Numbered from the stretch's first letter, positions 49,016 to 57,540 are shown. The stretch: DNA of 64,000 bases from Lacinutrix sp. C3R15 (GCF_018860825.1 NZ_JAHKPZ010000015.1:459090-523089), one strand, 5' to 3'. The notes: generated by a model from the sequence alone, not told the origin. Numbers and translations: made by a program.

Positions 49016-49588
49016 TTAATATGCAATTCCGTAATATTCGCATACAGCTTGATAGTCTTTAATATTTACACCAGCTTGAGCAAGCTCGTTGTAAATTTGT
49101 TGTTTACCGTTATTAGTTTTTCCTACTGTTGTACTTGTAGATTCTATAATAACAACTTTAAGAGTTTGTAAATCTCCGGCTGTAATGGTATATGCAGAAC
49201 CTGATGCATCTTGGTAATCTAAGTCCATTCCACCATTGTAAAGAGCTACATGTACAGAAAAGTTAAAGGCAACAGTATCGTAAGGGCAAGGTATTGGCAC
49301 CCATACAGAGTTATTTTCTGTTAAATAGCTTAATACTACATCGTTATCTATTACATCTTGTGTTAGTTCTGTTATTGCTATAGAGTCATAAGAACCTGCA
49401 AAAGTAGTAGCATCAAAAGTTAATGTTTGCACGTTGGCATTACCATCAGTTCCATTTGCGCCAGCAGGTCCTGCAGGACCAGTAGCTCCATCTTCACCAT
49501 CTTCTGGTGAGCATGAAAAACTAAAAGTCACTAAAAGTGCTAATAGAAAATACTTTGTTTTAGAAATTGTTGTTTTTGAGAATTTCAT
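49016..49588 (-). CDS. Lipoprotein with short collagen-like segment
   Basis: The 190-residue protein has a lipobox (SFSCSPED) followed directly by Gly-X-Y triplets (GEDGATGPAGPAGANGTDG, seven triplets), then a strand-rich domain (VQTLTFDATTFAGSY onward). Bacteroidota have many such lipoproteins, thought to be surface-exposed; the fold and function are unknown. The start lies 35 nt after the conserved TGTTAACCTTTT-N11-TATTAAA promoter motif, so I place it in the ECF regulon centred on 53449. Single gene, bounded by a terminator. Confidence 0.87.
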   Translation of the reverse strand: MKFSKTTISKTKYFLLALLVTFSFSCSPEDGEDGATGPAGPAGANGTDGNANVQTLTFDATTFAGSYDSIAITELTQDVIDNDVVLSYLTENNSVWVPIPCPYDTVAFNFSVHVALYNGGMDLDYQDASGSAYTITAGDLQTLKVVIIESTSTTVGKTNNGKQQIYNELAQAGVNIKDYQAVCEYYGIAY

Positions 49589-49623
49589 AATTTTTAAATT
49601 TATTGATTATTATTTATTTACTG

Positions 49624-49653
49624 TTTAATAGATGCTTTTTTAAAAGGTTAACA
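49624..49653 (-). promoter_or_regulatory. ECF-type promoter motif, collagen-like lipoprotein
   Basis: On the minus strand TGTTAACCTTTT (49653-49642), an 11-nt spacer, then TATTAAA (49630-49624). A T-run precedes the motif. One of six sites with the same spacing. Confidence 0.7.
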
Positions 49654-49780
49654 TTTTTTGAAAAAAAAATAAAAAACTTTTTCTGTTTTTTAATAAAGCA
49701 GTATTCTGTCTGGCTGTAGTAACTCAACAAAAACACTATAGCTTGTTATGTTTTTATAACCAAAGATTTACAGAATAGTA

Positions 49781-49810
49781 AAAAGCTTCAGAAAAACTTC
49801 TGAAGCTTTT
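49781..49810 (-). terminator. Terminator of the beta-barrel gene at 49899
   Basis: AAAAGCTTCAGAA (49781-49793) pairs with TTCTGAAGCTTTT (49798-49810), 13 perfect pairs; on the minus strand five T residues follow. It lies about 90 nt past the stop codon. Confidence 0.82.
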
Positions 49811-49898
49811 ACCATTGAAGACTAATTCAAATAAAATAAATAGATTAAAATAGCAGGAATTGTTTCTAATAGATTCTAAATATTAATTAAAATGTAGA

Positions 49899-50456
49899 TT
49901 AAAGATTTAGTAAAACACCTGCGTTTATAACCACTTGACTAAAGTCACTAACTACATATTTTGGTTCTAAATACACTTTTAGTTTTTCTGTAAAAGCCCA
50001 AGTAGCTCCTGCGCCTATGTTTGCACCAAAAGCGTTATCTGTAATTTCTTCGGTTTCGTAATCATAGTAAATGTCATAATAAGAGTTTCCGGTTTTATAG
50101 CTAGAAAAATTAGCACCTACTACAGGATATACATTTAGTTTGCTTTCAATGATATTAAAATAATAATGTGCATTTATATCTCCTGCTAATAGATTGCGAT
50201 TGTAACCAAATACCTCGCTTCCAAAAAAATATGAAGCGCTTGGTGAAATAGCAATATTATCGGTAATATTAAATACGCCTTTAAGGGTTATTCCTGGTCC
50301 AGATATTTTTTCATTATATCCTAAACCTCCACCAACAGCTGTTTGTGCTATAGTTGGTGTAGCAAACATAAAGAGCATTGCTACTATTAAAAGAGATCTG
50401 TTTTTAAGAATTGGCTTGCTGCTTGGTTTTAATAATTTCATAATTGTAGTTTTCAT
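49899..50456 (-). CDS. Small outer membrane beta-barrel protein
   Basis: The 185-residue protein has an N-terminal signal (hydrophobic core LLIVAMLFMFATPTIAQ, preceded by a basic stretch) and eight alternating strands, including VGGGLGYNEKI, AISPSASYFFGSEVF, INAHYYFNII, VYPVVGANFSSY, and a final VVINAGVLLNL. The ATG at 50441 is an alternative start that removes five residues. It resembles small OmpW/PorT-type barrels; function unknown. The AGTTAACCTTTT promoter motif ends 25 nt upstream, placing it with the ECF group. Confidence 0.85.
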   Translation of the reverse strand: MKTTIMKLLKPSSKPILKNRSLLIVAMLFMFATPTIAQTAVGGGLGYNEKISGPGITLKGVFNITDNIAISPSASYFFGSEVFGYNRNLLAGDINAHYYFNIIESKLNVYPVVGANFSSYKTGNSYYDIYYDYETEEITDNAFGANIGAGATWAFTEKLKVYLEPKYVVSDFSQVVINAGVLLNL

Positions 50457-50481
50457 TTTTTAAGTTTTATAGTTGTTTTGA

Positions 50482-50511
50482 TTTATGTTTTTTTGATACA
50501 AAAGGTTAACT
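50482..50511 (-). promoter_or_regulatory. ECF-type promoter motif, beta-barrel gene
   Basis: AGTTAACCTTTT (50511-50500), then CATAAA (50487-50482) after 12 nt. The first base and one spacer position differ from the other sites, making it the second weakest of the six. Confidence 0.6.
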
Positions 50512-50552
50512 GTTATGCTTGTTATTTTTATAACTATTGTATTTTGTTTAGG

Positions 50553-51377
50553 TTACATCATTTTTTTGTAATCGCTACTTTTAATAATTAGGTTGCTTTT
50601 TTCTAAAGCGATACATTTCATAACAATATTTTCTTCTTTTCTTTTTGATGTGTTTGTAATATGCATTTCCATGGTTAATCCGTTTACCATAGCCATCCAA
50701 GATTGGTTTAATCCTTGTTTTGATTTTGTTTTGTAAAAAGATTTTGAAAAGGAAACACCTGCATCTTGTGTTACCCAAATATTACCGTAGTAATCTTTAC
50801 CTTCAACTTTATATTCATGACAGGTAAAATTTAAAATGGTTTTTGTTTTTTCTGTTGGTGTAATTTTTACTTGCTGATCTTCTATAGACTCATCTGTCAT
50901 ACTTTCTAGATCTAAAGCAATAGACATTTGTGATTTCTGATTATTCATATCCATAAACATAGTTGCTGTTTTGTTAGTCATGTTCATTACCGTAAGCATA
51001 GAGGTAGGGTTGTTTTCTAAATCGATACTGCTACCAATATAGTTTGCATCATTATTTAAAAAGTAATTAATGGTAGTTGCATGTTTTTTACCTTCAATTT
51101 GCATTACATATTTATGTGTAAAGCTGTAGGTTTCTTGTGTTGTATAATTGCTGTTATTAGAAACTTGACCTTTTTCTTTTGTGCTAGATTTTGTGTTGTT
51201 AAAAGTAGAATCGAAAGTTTTTTCGGTTTCTTTGGTCGTTTTTTTATCTACCTTTTTGTCTAAAGTACGCTCTACAGCACGTTCTGCTGTTTTACCTAAT
51301 TTTTTTAAAAGTTGTGCCTGCATATTTGTAGTTATGCATATACATAAAGCGATTAGTGTTAATTTTAAAAGTTTCAT
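50553..51377 (-). CDS. Secreted DUF4412-like protein
   Basis: The 274-residue exported protein has a signal peptide (ending NMQAQ), a lysine/threonine-rich charged linker (about 22-75) and a conserved domain with YVMQIEGKKHATTINYFLNND, MLTVMNMTNKTATMFMDMN and ILNFTCHEYKVEGKDYYGNIWVTQDAG. The order of segments fits DUF4412, a family of unknown role. It has no lipobox or membrane anchor. The promoter motif TGTTAACCTTTT-N11-TATTAAA ends 25 nt upstream. No clear terminator follows; only a small GTTAT/ATAAC hairpin at 50521-50534. Confidence 0.82.
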   Translation of the reverse strand: MKLLKLTLIALCICITTNMQAQLLKKLGKTAERAVERTLDKKVDKKTTKETEKTFDSTFNNTKSSTKEKGQVSNNSNYTTQETYSFTHKYVMQIEGKKHATTINYFLNNDANYIGSSIDLENNPTSMLTVMNMTNKTATMFMDMNNQKSQMSIALDLESMTDESIEDQQVKITPTEKTKTILNFTCHEYKVEGKDYYGNIWVTQDAGVSFSKSFYKTKSKQGLNQSWMAMVNGLTMEMHITNTSKRKEENIVMKCIALEKSNLIIKSSDYKKMM

Positions 51378-51402
51378 GATTATATGTTTTTAGATTACAT
51401 TA

Positions 51403-51432
51403 TTTAATAGCTTAGTTTATAAAAGGTTAACA
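51403..51432 (-). promoter_or_regulatory. ECF-type promoter motif, DUF4412 gene
   Basis: TGTTAACCTTTT (51432-51421), 11-nt spacer, TATTAAA (51409-51403). The upstream T-run is also the U-tract of the C13 peptidase terminator. Confidence 0.72.
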
Positions 51433-51440
51433 TGTGGCAT

Positions 51441-51468
51441 AAAAAAAACCGAAGACTAGCTTCGGTTT
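51441..51468 (-). terminator. Terminator of the C13 peptidase gene
   Basis: AAACCGAAG (51446-51454) pairs with CTTCGGTTT (51460-51468); on the minus strand eight T residues follow. Located 20 nt after the stop codon. Confidence 0.9.
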
Positions 51469-51487
51469 AAATTTTAGTGATTTGTTT

Positions 51488-52831
51488 TTATAAGTAAGTA
51501 GACGCGCCAACACCAGAAGCACTAGGTGATGAAGTACCAACACCATCATTATCATCTTCATATTGTGGTTGTTCATTTCTAGCGTCATTAGCAAGAATAT
51601 ATACTTGTGCTTCGTACATAGAAATATTACCGTCAGCATTTAAATCTGCATTAACTGTGTTTCCTGTAAGGGGATCTTTACCTGTTACTGCAGCAAAAAA
51701 ATGATAAGTGAATTCGCCAAACTGTCCAGAAGTATGTGAGTAGGTAACTTGAAATTCTGTTCCAGAAGTCATGATTACTCTATTTGGTCCTTTAAAATCC
51801 CAAATAACACCACCACTATAACATGGTTTTACTACAGCAATCATAGAACCCATTGGTAATTCATTAATTTTACTGGCTAAAAAATCATCGGTTAATGCAG
51901 TAGAAGAGTTATAATAAAAAAACTGTTCGTCTACATTGTCATTAATTCCAGCTCTATTGTCATCACCATCACTATCTGTAACACCAGAGTTACCATATCT
52001 AGTGCTGTAGGTGTCATTTCCGCCACCATGATTATTCATCATTAAAAAGAATTTGGTACTGTTATTCATTCTGCTTCCTAAATAAGTAAAAGCATTATTT
52101 AAACCGGTTTGGTTTGCGGCATAATGCACAGGAATGTCACTGTCTTCACCAATACCATTTTTATATACCACGCGAATATTTTCTTCAGGATAGCCTTTAT
52201 CTAATAAAATAGAGTACATAAGTTTTACATCGTTCCAATAGCGCAAGTAAGCATAACCATCGTTAATTCCGCCACTATAAATAAGAGCGGTTTTATTTTC
52301 TTGCGAAAATTCTACCTCACATAATTGCGGATATCGAGTACATATATTATATAATTCAGGTCGAACAATATATATGCTAGGATCTAAAATTTGTAGGCCA
52401 GAAACATTATTTATTAATAATGAGGCTAAAGAAATGTCACCAAGAATTTGCGAAGTTGATAAATAGCTTTCGTTATTGCTTACCTCCAGAGTCCCTGTGA
52501 TTTTAACTTTTTTACCATAGTGTTCCCATAGGTTGACTTCATTTTCTAAGTCGCTATTTAAGTTAATATGAATATAATTTTGCTCGTCTAAAAGTCCGTC
52601 AACATAATAATCGTCTGCACTCACTAATATTTTAGCAGCCTGGTTTTCTACAACAAGAATACCTTCTGCTTCAAATTCTTCTCCAAGATGGTCTCGCCAA
52701 GTATCGTTTTTAATAGTAGAGAAGCCAACAACTTCTTGTTCTTGCTCTTGTTCTTCAGAAGCATTATCATCTGTAACACAAGAAAAGCTAAAGGCTAATA
52801 GTAACAGAAATAAAAATTTTAAATTTTTCAT
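51488..52831 (-). CDS. Lipoprotein cysteine peptidase of family C13 (legumain-like)
   Basis: The 447-residue lipoprotein (lipobox FSFSC, Cys18; acidic EQEQEQE spacer) has an N-terminal OB-like region (about 35-150), then a caspase-fold domain: ALIYSGGINDG, YWNDVKLMYSILLDKGY and NIRVVYKNG. The catalytic dyad is His268 in MMNNHGGG and Cys337 in VVKPCYSGG, both intact. A dockerin/EF-hand-like NADLNADGNISMYEAQ segment lies near the C-terminus. Clan CD peptidases of this family cut after Asn or Asp, or act as transamidases. It has its own copy of the ECF promoter motif. Confidence 0.9.
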   Translation of the reverse strand: MKNLKFLFLLLLAFSFSCVTDDNASEEQEQEQEVVGFSTIKNDTWRDHLGEEFEAEGILVVENQAAKILVSADDYYVDGLLDEQNYIHINLNSDLENEVNLWEHYGKKVKITGTLEVSNNESYLSTSQILGDISLASLLINNVSGLQILDPSIYIVRPELYNICTRYPQLCEVEFSQENKTALIYSGGINDGYAYLRYWNDVKLMYSILLDKGYPEENIRVVYKNGIGEDSDIPVHYAANQTGLNNAFTYLGSRMNNSTKFFLMMNNHGGGNDTYSTRYGNSGVTDSDGDDNRAGINDNVDEQFFYYNSSTALTDDFLASKINELPMGSMIAVVKPCYSGGVIWDFKGPNRVIMTSGTEFQVTYSHTSGQFGEFTYHFFAAVTGKDPLTGNTVNADLNADGNISMYEAQVYILANDARNEQPQYEDDNDGVGTSSPSASGVGASTYL

Positions 52832-52861
52832 GATCTTTAAGTTTAAATATTAATACAGCTT

Positions 52862-52891
52862 TTTTATGCATTAGTTTGAAAAAGGTTAACA
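52862..52891 (-). promoter_or_regulatory. ECF-type promoter motif, C13 peptidase gene
   Basis: TGTTAACCTTTT (52891-52880), 11-nt spacer TCAAACTAATG, CATAAAA (52868-52862). The spacer shares AAACTAA with the DUF4412 site. Start codon 30 nt downstream. Confidence 0.72.
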
Positions 52892-53221
52892 TAACAGCAT
52901 AAAAAAAACAAGCATGTTCACTTAGGTTATACACAAAATGTGTTTGGCTTTCTTCCTCTTCTCCTACAAGCTCAGAGCCTGTTTTTAGCTATTCCATTCT
53001 AGTTTACTAGAATTTAAATACGCATAGATTGTTTCCATTTTTTACCATGTTTAAATAAATATGCATGTCTTTAAAAGGTAAAAAGATAGCACCAACTTGT
53101 AGGTTGGTTGTGGTGCCTGGCTTGCTTTATGTAAGAAATACATAATAAATCTATGGTCACTACCATAACAGGTAATGTAAACTTGAATTTTAATACTAAT
53201 GTTTACGCAAGTTGTAGCGTT

Positions 53222-53275
53222 TTAATAGCCTAAAGCTGCTTTGTAGTAGTTTGCTGTACATTGTTTTGTTGCCAT
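53222..53275 (-). CDS. Possible 17-residue peptide (uncertain)
   Basis: ATG at 53275, TAA at 53224-53222, product MATKQCTANYYKAALGY. The only support is position in a long unexplained gap next to the peptidase-sigma cluster and an A/T-rich upstream sequence like that of real starts. A frame this short can arise by chance. Confidence 0.15.
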   Translation of the reverse strand: MATKQCTANYYKAALGY

Positions 53276-53419
53276 AATATATAAGGTTTAATGATTAATA
53301 GTGTAGTTTAATACAAACAGTATTTTAAGGTTGATATTTTTTATTACAAAAACAGTGTAAATATATATGTAGTGTAAAATGAAGTAGTTATGATTAAAAA
53401 AGTTAAATTAGCAGTAGTG

Positions 53420-53449
53420 TGTTAACCTTTAATAATTAGTTACATTAAA
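53420..53449 (+). promoter_or_regulatory. ECF-type promoter motif overlapping the sigma gene start
   Basis: TGTTAACCTTTA (53420-53431), 11-nt spacer, CATTAAA (53443-53449). The last A is the first base of the sigma ATG, so a transcript from here would start inside the gene; the site may serve feedback control, or translation may start elsewhere. Confidence 0.6.
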
Positions 53450-54018
53450 TGCATAGAGTTCAAGAGAACATTACTGTTCAAGATTTAAAACAAGGATCTG
53501 ATCTATTATTTAAAAGTATATATGAAGAAAACAGAAGCAAGTTTTTAAATTTTGCTAAAAAGTATAACTTATCACAAGATGATAATATTGATGTCTATCA
53601 AGACGCATACATTATCTTTTATAATAATGTTATGCAAGGAAAGGTTACAGAGTTTACTAGTAGTATCTCTACCTATTTATTTAGCATTGGTAAGTATTTA
53701 ATTTTTGATAAAATGAAAAAAAACAATAAGACTATAAATCCTGATTTTGATTTGTCTATTGTTAGAGAAAAGGAAGCGCTTGTAGATCCTGCTCTAGAAC
53801 TAGAGCAACAAGAGTTGACTACAGAACAAATTTTATTAAAAAAGTATTTTGTTACTCTTGGAAAAAAATGTCAAGAATTATTAACCTTATTTTATTACAG
53901 AGGTTTTACTATTAAAGACATTATTGAAGCTGGAGATTACACAAGTGAAAACGTAGTAAAAAGTGCTAAATCCAGATGTATGAAAACCCTAAAAGAGAGA
54001 ATAAACGCACAAAATTAA
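53449..54018 (+). CDS. ECF-type sigma factor, probable regulator of the peptidase cluster
   Basis: The 189-residue protein has a short leader (MHRVQENITVQDLKQGSD), sigma region 2 (FAKKYNLSQDDNIDVYQDAYIIFYNNVMQG, about 36-65), an acidic linker of about 45 residues, and region 4 with a helix-turn-helix (KCQELLTLFYYRGFTIKDIIEAGDYTSENVVKSAKSRCMKTLKERI). Unlike the FecR-linked factor at 39184, it belongs to the Bacteroidota group lacking a receptor partner. It is followed after 5 nt by a membrane TPR protein, the likely anti-sigma factor. I infer it reads the six TGTTAAC-type promoters around it. Confidence 0.9.
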   Translation: MHRVQENITVQDLKQGSDLLFKSIYEENRSKFLNFAKKYNLSQDDNIDVYQDAYIIFYNNVMQGKVTEFTSSISTYLFSIGKYLIFDKMKKNNKTINPDFDLSIVREKEALVDPALELEQQELTTEQILLKKYFVTLGKKCQELLTLFYYRGFTIKDIIEAGDYTSENVVKSAKSRCMKTLKERINAQN

Positions 54019-54023
54019 TAGCA

Positions 54024-54788
54024 ATGAAAAATCAAGACCTACTATATCATTATTTTTCTAACAGCTTAACAGCTGAACAGGAAGAGGTGTTTAAAAAATT
54101 ATTAGAAAATGATGCAGAATTTAAAGCGCAGTTTTTGTTTGAACAAAATTTAAAGGAAGTAATAAAAAGTAATGAAATAGATATTTTAAAAGCAAAACTT
54201 AAAGGTTTTGAAAAAGATTTAGCAGCTACTAAAACAACAAGAATAGAAAATTTTAATACCAAAAAAACAAAGTCTAAAACCTTTGTATTTAACTATAAAA
54301 CCTTTGCTGTAGCTGCATCTATTGCAATTTTAATGGGTTGGTTTGGTTATAATTCATTTTTTAAAACCAACTATTCTAGTATCTACAATGATAATTTTAG
54401 TGTATACCCAAATACAGTATATACCATTACAAGAGGAGATACCAAAAACACTTTAGAGCGTGAAGCCTTTGTAGCTTTTGAAAGTAAAGAGTATAAAACC
54501 ACCATTGAGAAGTTAAACGCTATTCCTGCTGATGCAAACAAAGCGTATTTTAATTTTTATAAAGCACAAGCCTATTTAAATCTAGAAGATACAGAAAAAG
54601 CAGAACAATTATTTACACAAGTTGTTAAAGATAGCACAGGCTTTGTTGCAGAGTCTATTTGGTATTTAGCTTTAATAGCTATAAAAGAAGAAAACAAAAA
54701 CCAAGCAATACAGCATCTTGAAAATTTAATAGAAAATTACAGTTATAATAAAGATGCAGCAACAGCACTTTTAGAAAAACTTAATTAA
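54024..54788 (+). CDS. Single-pass membrane protein with periplasmic TPRs, putative anti-sigma factor
   Basis: From MKNQDLLYHYFSNSLTAEQ (254 residues; an upstream in-frame ATG overlaps the sigma gene) the first 100 residues are cytoplasmic and resemble anti-sigma N-termini (LTAEQEEVFKKLLENDAEFKAQF). A membrane helix follows (FAVAASIAILMGWFGYN, about 104-121), then two or three tetratricopeptide repeats in the periplasm (about 155-250). It starts 5 nt after the sigma stop, so the two are co-translated. Its last 8 nt overlap the end of the convergent CHAT gene. The TPRs could bind the TPR part of the CHAT protein; that is an inference. Confidence 0.85.
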   Translation: MKNQDLLYHYFSNSLTAEQEEVFKKLLENDAEFKAQFLFEQNLKEVIKSNEIDILKAKLKGFEKDLAATKTTRIENFNTKKTKSKTFVFNYKTFAVAASIAILMGWFGYNSFFKTNYSSIYNDNFSVYPNTVYTITRGDTKNTLEREAFVAFESKEYKTTIEKLNAIPADANKAYFNFYKAQAYLNLEDTEKAEQLFTQVVKDSTGFVAESIWYLALIAIKEENKNQAIQHLENLIENYSYNKDAATALLEKLN

Positions 54789-57540
54789 ACTTTCTACGTT
54801 TTTTATACGCTAATGCAATAATAATAAAAGTAGCAGCACCTAACAGATACCATATAAAATTACTGCCAGTAACTAAAGCGTTAGTATTACCAGAAATTAC
54901 AAATCCAGACCAATAATAAGGATGCACTAAAGCATTCTCTTTGTTGGTATGTATAAATTCTACTTGAGCATTTTGTAAAGCAACGTTTTTAGTTTCTTTT
55001 TTAGACAGGTTTTTATAAAAAGCATCCATAATGTTTAAGGCAGAAGCATCGTTAATTTTCCATAATGTACTAGATATGCTTGAAGCACCACTAAAGTAAA
55101 ACCCACGAGCAAGACTCATAAAACCTTCGCCACGTTTTAAATTTCCTATACCACTTTCGCAAGCACTTAAGGTTACTAAATTGGTGTTGAGGTTTAAATT
55201 ATACAAGTCACTTACATATAAAAGGTTGTTATTTTCTTTATTTGGTTGAAACGCTAAATACGAGTATTCTGGAGTTTTATCATTTAAAATAGCATGTGTT
55301 GCAAAGTGAAGAATTCCGTACTTGCTACTTTCTGTATTAAAATTTTCAAGCGTAGCTTGGCTACTGGTTAATGTTTTTCCTTTAAAATAGTGTAGAATAT
55401 CTGTAGCTTCTGCAATATTATTTGGTAATGCTAATAAGTTTGAAGATGCAGTATTAAAACTAGGAGCAAAGGCAAGTACTTTGTTGTTTGCTTCCTTTTT
55501 TTCTAATAATTGTTTTAGTAAGGTTGCCGAATTAGCATAGCAGGTAGCATAGTTTTCTATTATATAGTTAGTACTATCCCGATTTGTGTTTAAACTGGAA
55601 AACGGAATGTAATTTAATAAACCATCTGCTATAATAATAAGATTTTTTTGTTGCAGATTAGCCAAACTAGGAGCAACCAGTTTTTTGTATAAATGGTAGG
55701 TTTTGGTATGTAGTGTTTTTAAATCTGATTTTGGGTTGTTTAGCATTTGGTAGATGGCAATAATCTCATTTTCTAGAGTTGTGTCTGTTTTATATTGCTT
55801 AATGGTTTTAGTGTTTTTAGTAATAGCTATAGTGTAGATAGCATGGTTGCCATAAAAATAAGAAAGCAATACATCTTGGGCTTGTAGTAATTTTTGTGTT
55901 TCTGCAACTGAAATTACCTGTGTGTTGTATTTTAAATTATAATAACTTTTGTAATTGGTTTCAATGGTAGTAATAAGATTTCTGTAATTGTTTTTTAGTT
56001 GAAATAATTCATCTTCTAGTTTGTTGTTTCTTGAACGATTTAATTGTTTTTCAATATGATTGATTTTAGATTTTAATAATTGCTCTTTTTCGGTTATATC
56101 TATGGGTATATTAGCAAAGGTTGTTGCTTTTGTACTTAAAAGGGCTTCTAATAATAATGCAGATTTGCTTTTTTCGGAATAAAAGAAGGCTTTATCAATA
56201 AGCGAATCTTGTTTTGTTTTTTGATATAGATGATAAGTTGCTTCTAAACCAGACTCAAAAACAGGAAAAGCTTCTTCCATTAAAAAGAGTTTGTCTGTGT
56301 TGTTTTGAAAACTAGGCTTTAATGCATCTAAAGTTTGAAGTGCTTGATTTACTGTTTGTATACTTTCTGATGCTTTTTCTACAATATTTAAAGCTTTTGC
56401 TTTATTTTTTAAAATCCTTAAAACCGTAGTTTGGTTAATAGTTGAAGGGTTTTTGTTTGTTGAAAATTGCTGCAATGCAAGATTGTAATTTTCTAAAGCT
56501 TTCTCTGGTTTATTAAATTTAGCATGTAGCAAGCCTAAATTGTTATATGCTTCTGCAATAGTGTTATGAGGTTGGTTTTGCCATTTTTGCTTTACAAGTT
56601 GTAAAGCAGTTTGTAGTTCTTTTTCTGCTTCTAGATAGTTGTTTTCTGCTTGTAGAATTTTAGATTTTGCTTCGTGAAAAACATACTGTCTTGGGTGGTT
56701 TTGGGTTAAATGATCTTTTATAATTTTTAGATAGTAGGTAGAGCTGTCTATTTTATAAGTAACCAAATAATTTTCTAATAAATGATTTGCTTCTGTAATG
56801 ATACTGCTAGAGTTTCCGTTATGGAGTAAGTTGAATTCTAATGATTTTTTAAAGTACGAATTAGATAGCCTGTATTGTTTTTGGTTTTTTAAAACCTCGG
56901 CAAGTAAACTGTAGATTCTATTTATTCTTTTAATATCGTCTGGTTTTTTTTGCTCAAGTATTTGAATACTTTCTTTATAGTAATCTTTAGCTAAATCATA
57001 TTTGCCATCATTTACATACGTTTTTGCAACAAAACTATAAGCACTGGTTAGCAGGTCTATATGATAAGTGTTTAAATCTTCATCATGTAAAGCCTTAGTA
57101 GTATGAATGATGTTTTCAAAAGCTACTCTAGATGAATTATAATCATTTAAAGTAAAATAATATATTCCTTTATCTAAGTTTATGGAATTAGAATAAAATA
57201 AAGCATTTCCGGTTTCTTGTAGTTTGGTTTTATTTTTTAAAACTATAGAATCTAGTTTTTTAAAATTAGCTTTCATAATTTCTAAATCGTTAAAATGAGC
57301 AGCACTTTTATTGTATGCATTAAGACTGGTTACTAACGCTTCAAAATCATTTTGTTTAATGGCTTCAATATTTATTTTGTTAAAATAATGGTATGCTGAA
57401 TCTTTATTCGAGTAGACATAATTGTATGCTTTGGCATAAAGAGAATACATTTTACTTTGATAAACAGAATCTGTAGCTTTTTGGGCAATCACATTATTTA
57501 ATAAAAATAAGGTAAGTAATACTAGCAGTTTGATTTTCAT
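54781..57540 (-). CDS. TPR-CHAT cysteine peptidase with signal peptide and C-terminal membrane anchor
   Basis: From MKIKLLVLL (919 residues) the order is: signal peptide ending NVIAQ, about ten tetratricopeptide repeats (60-420), a coiled linker, the CHAT (caspase HetF-associated) domain (about 590-880), and one membrane helix near the C-terminus (WYLLGAATFIIIALAY) with the basic tail KKRRKFN. The catalytic His in ILHFATHA (near 747) and Cys in LSACESG (near 793) are present, so activity is likely. The topology places the whole peptidase in the periplasm on the inner membrane. It is 64 nt downstream of a lipoprotein gene that has the shared promoter motif. Confidence 0.92.
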   Translation of the reverse strand: MKIKLLVLLTLFLLNNVIAQKATDSVYQSKMYSLYAKAYNYVYSNKDSAYHYFNKINIEAIKQNDFEALVTSLNAYNKSAAHFNDLEIMKANFKKLDSIVLKNKTKLQETGNALFYSNSINLDKGIYYFTLNDYNSSRVAFENIIHTTKALHDEDLNTYHIDLLTSAYSFVAKTYVNDGKYDLAKDYYKESIQILEQKKPDDIKRINRIYSLLAEVLKNQKQYRLSNSYFKKSLEFNLLHNGNSSSIITEANHLLENYLVTYKIDSSTYYLKIIKDHLTQNHPRQYVFHEAKSKILQAENNYLEAEKELQTALQLVKQKWQNQPHNTIAEAYNNLGLLHAKFNKPEKALENYNLALQQFSTNKNPSTINQTTVLRILKNKAKALNIVEKASESIQTVNQALQTLDALKPSFQNNTDKLFLMEEAFPVFESGLEATYHLYQKTKQDSLIDKAFFYSEKSKSALLLEALLSTKATTFANIPIDITEKEQLLKSKINHIEKQLNRSRNNKLEDELFQLKNNYRNLITTIETNYKSYYNLKYNTQVISVAETQKLLQAQDVLLSYFYGNHAIYTIAITKNTKTIKQYKTDTTLENEIIAIYQMLNNPKSDLKTLHTKTYHLYKKLVAPSLANLQQKNLIIIADGLLNYIPFSSLNTNRDSTNYIIENYATCYANSATLLKQLLEKKEANNKVLAFAPSFNTASSNLLALPNNIAEATDILHYFKGKTLTSSQATLENFNTESSKYGILHFATHAILNDKTPEYSYLAFQPNKENNNLLYVSDLYNLNLNTNLVTLSACESGIGNLKRGEGFMSLARGFYFSGASSISSTLWKINDASALNIMDAFYKNLSKKETKNVALQNAQVEFIHTNKENALVHPYYWSGFVISGNTNALVTGSNFIWYLLGAATFIIIALAYKKRRKFN

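Larger units (their letters stand above)
52832..53448. other. 617-nt gap between the C13 peptidase and the ECF sigma gene
   Basis: Apart from the two promoter motifs at its ends I find no supported gene. It contains a perfect ATTCTAGT/ACTAGAAT hairpin (52996-53013), a GCACC/GGTGC hairpin near 53090-53117, and a 17-codon minus-strand frame (53222-53275, MATKQCTANYYKAALGY). The base composition is less A-rich than other gaps, so a small RNA or a decayed gene is possible. Confidence 0.5.

Noticed and set aside
54781..57540. TPR-CHAT protein as part of a Craspase (type III-E CRISPR) or gasdermin-type defence system
   Set aside because: No cas gene, repeat array or gasdermin-like gene is nearby, and this protein has a signal peptide and membrane anchor that place it outside the cytoplasm.
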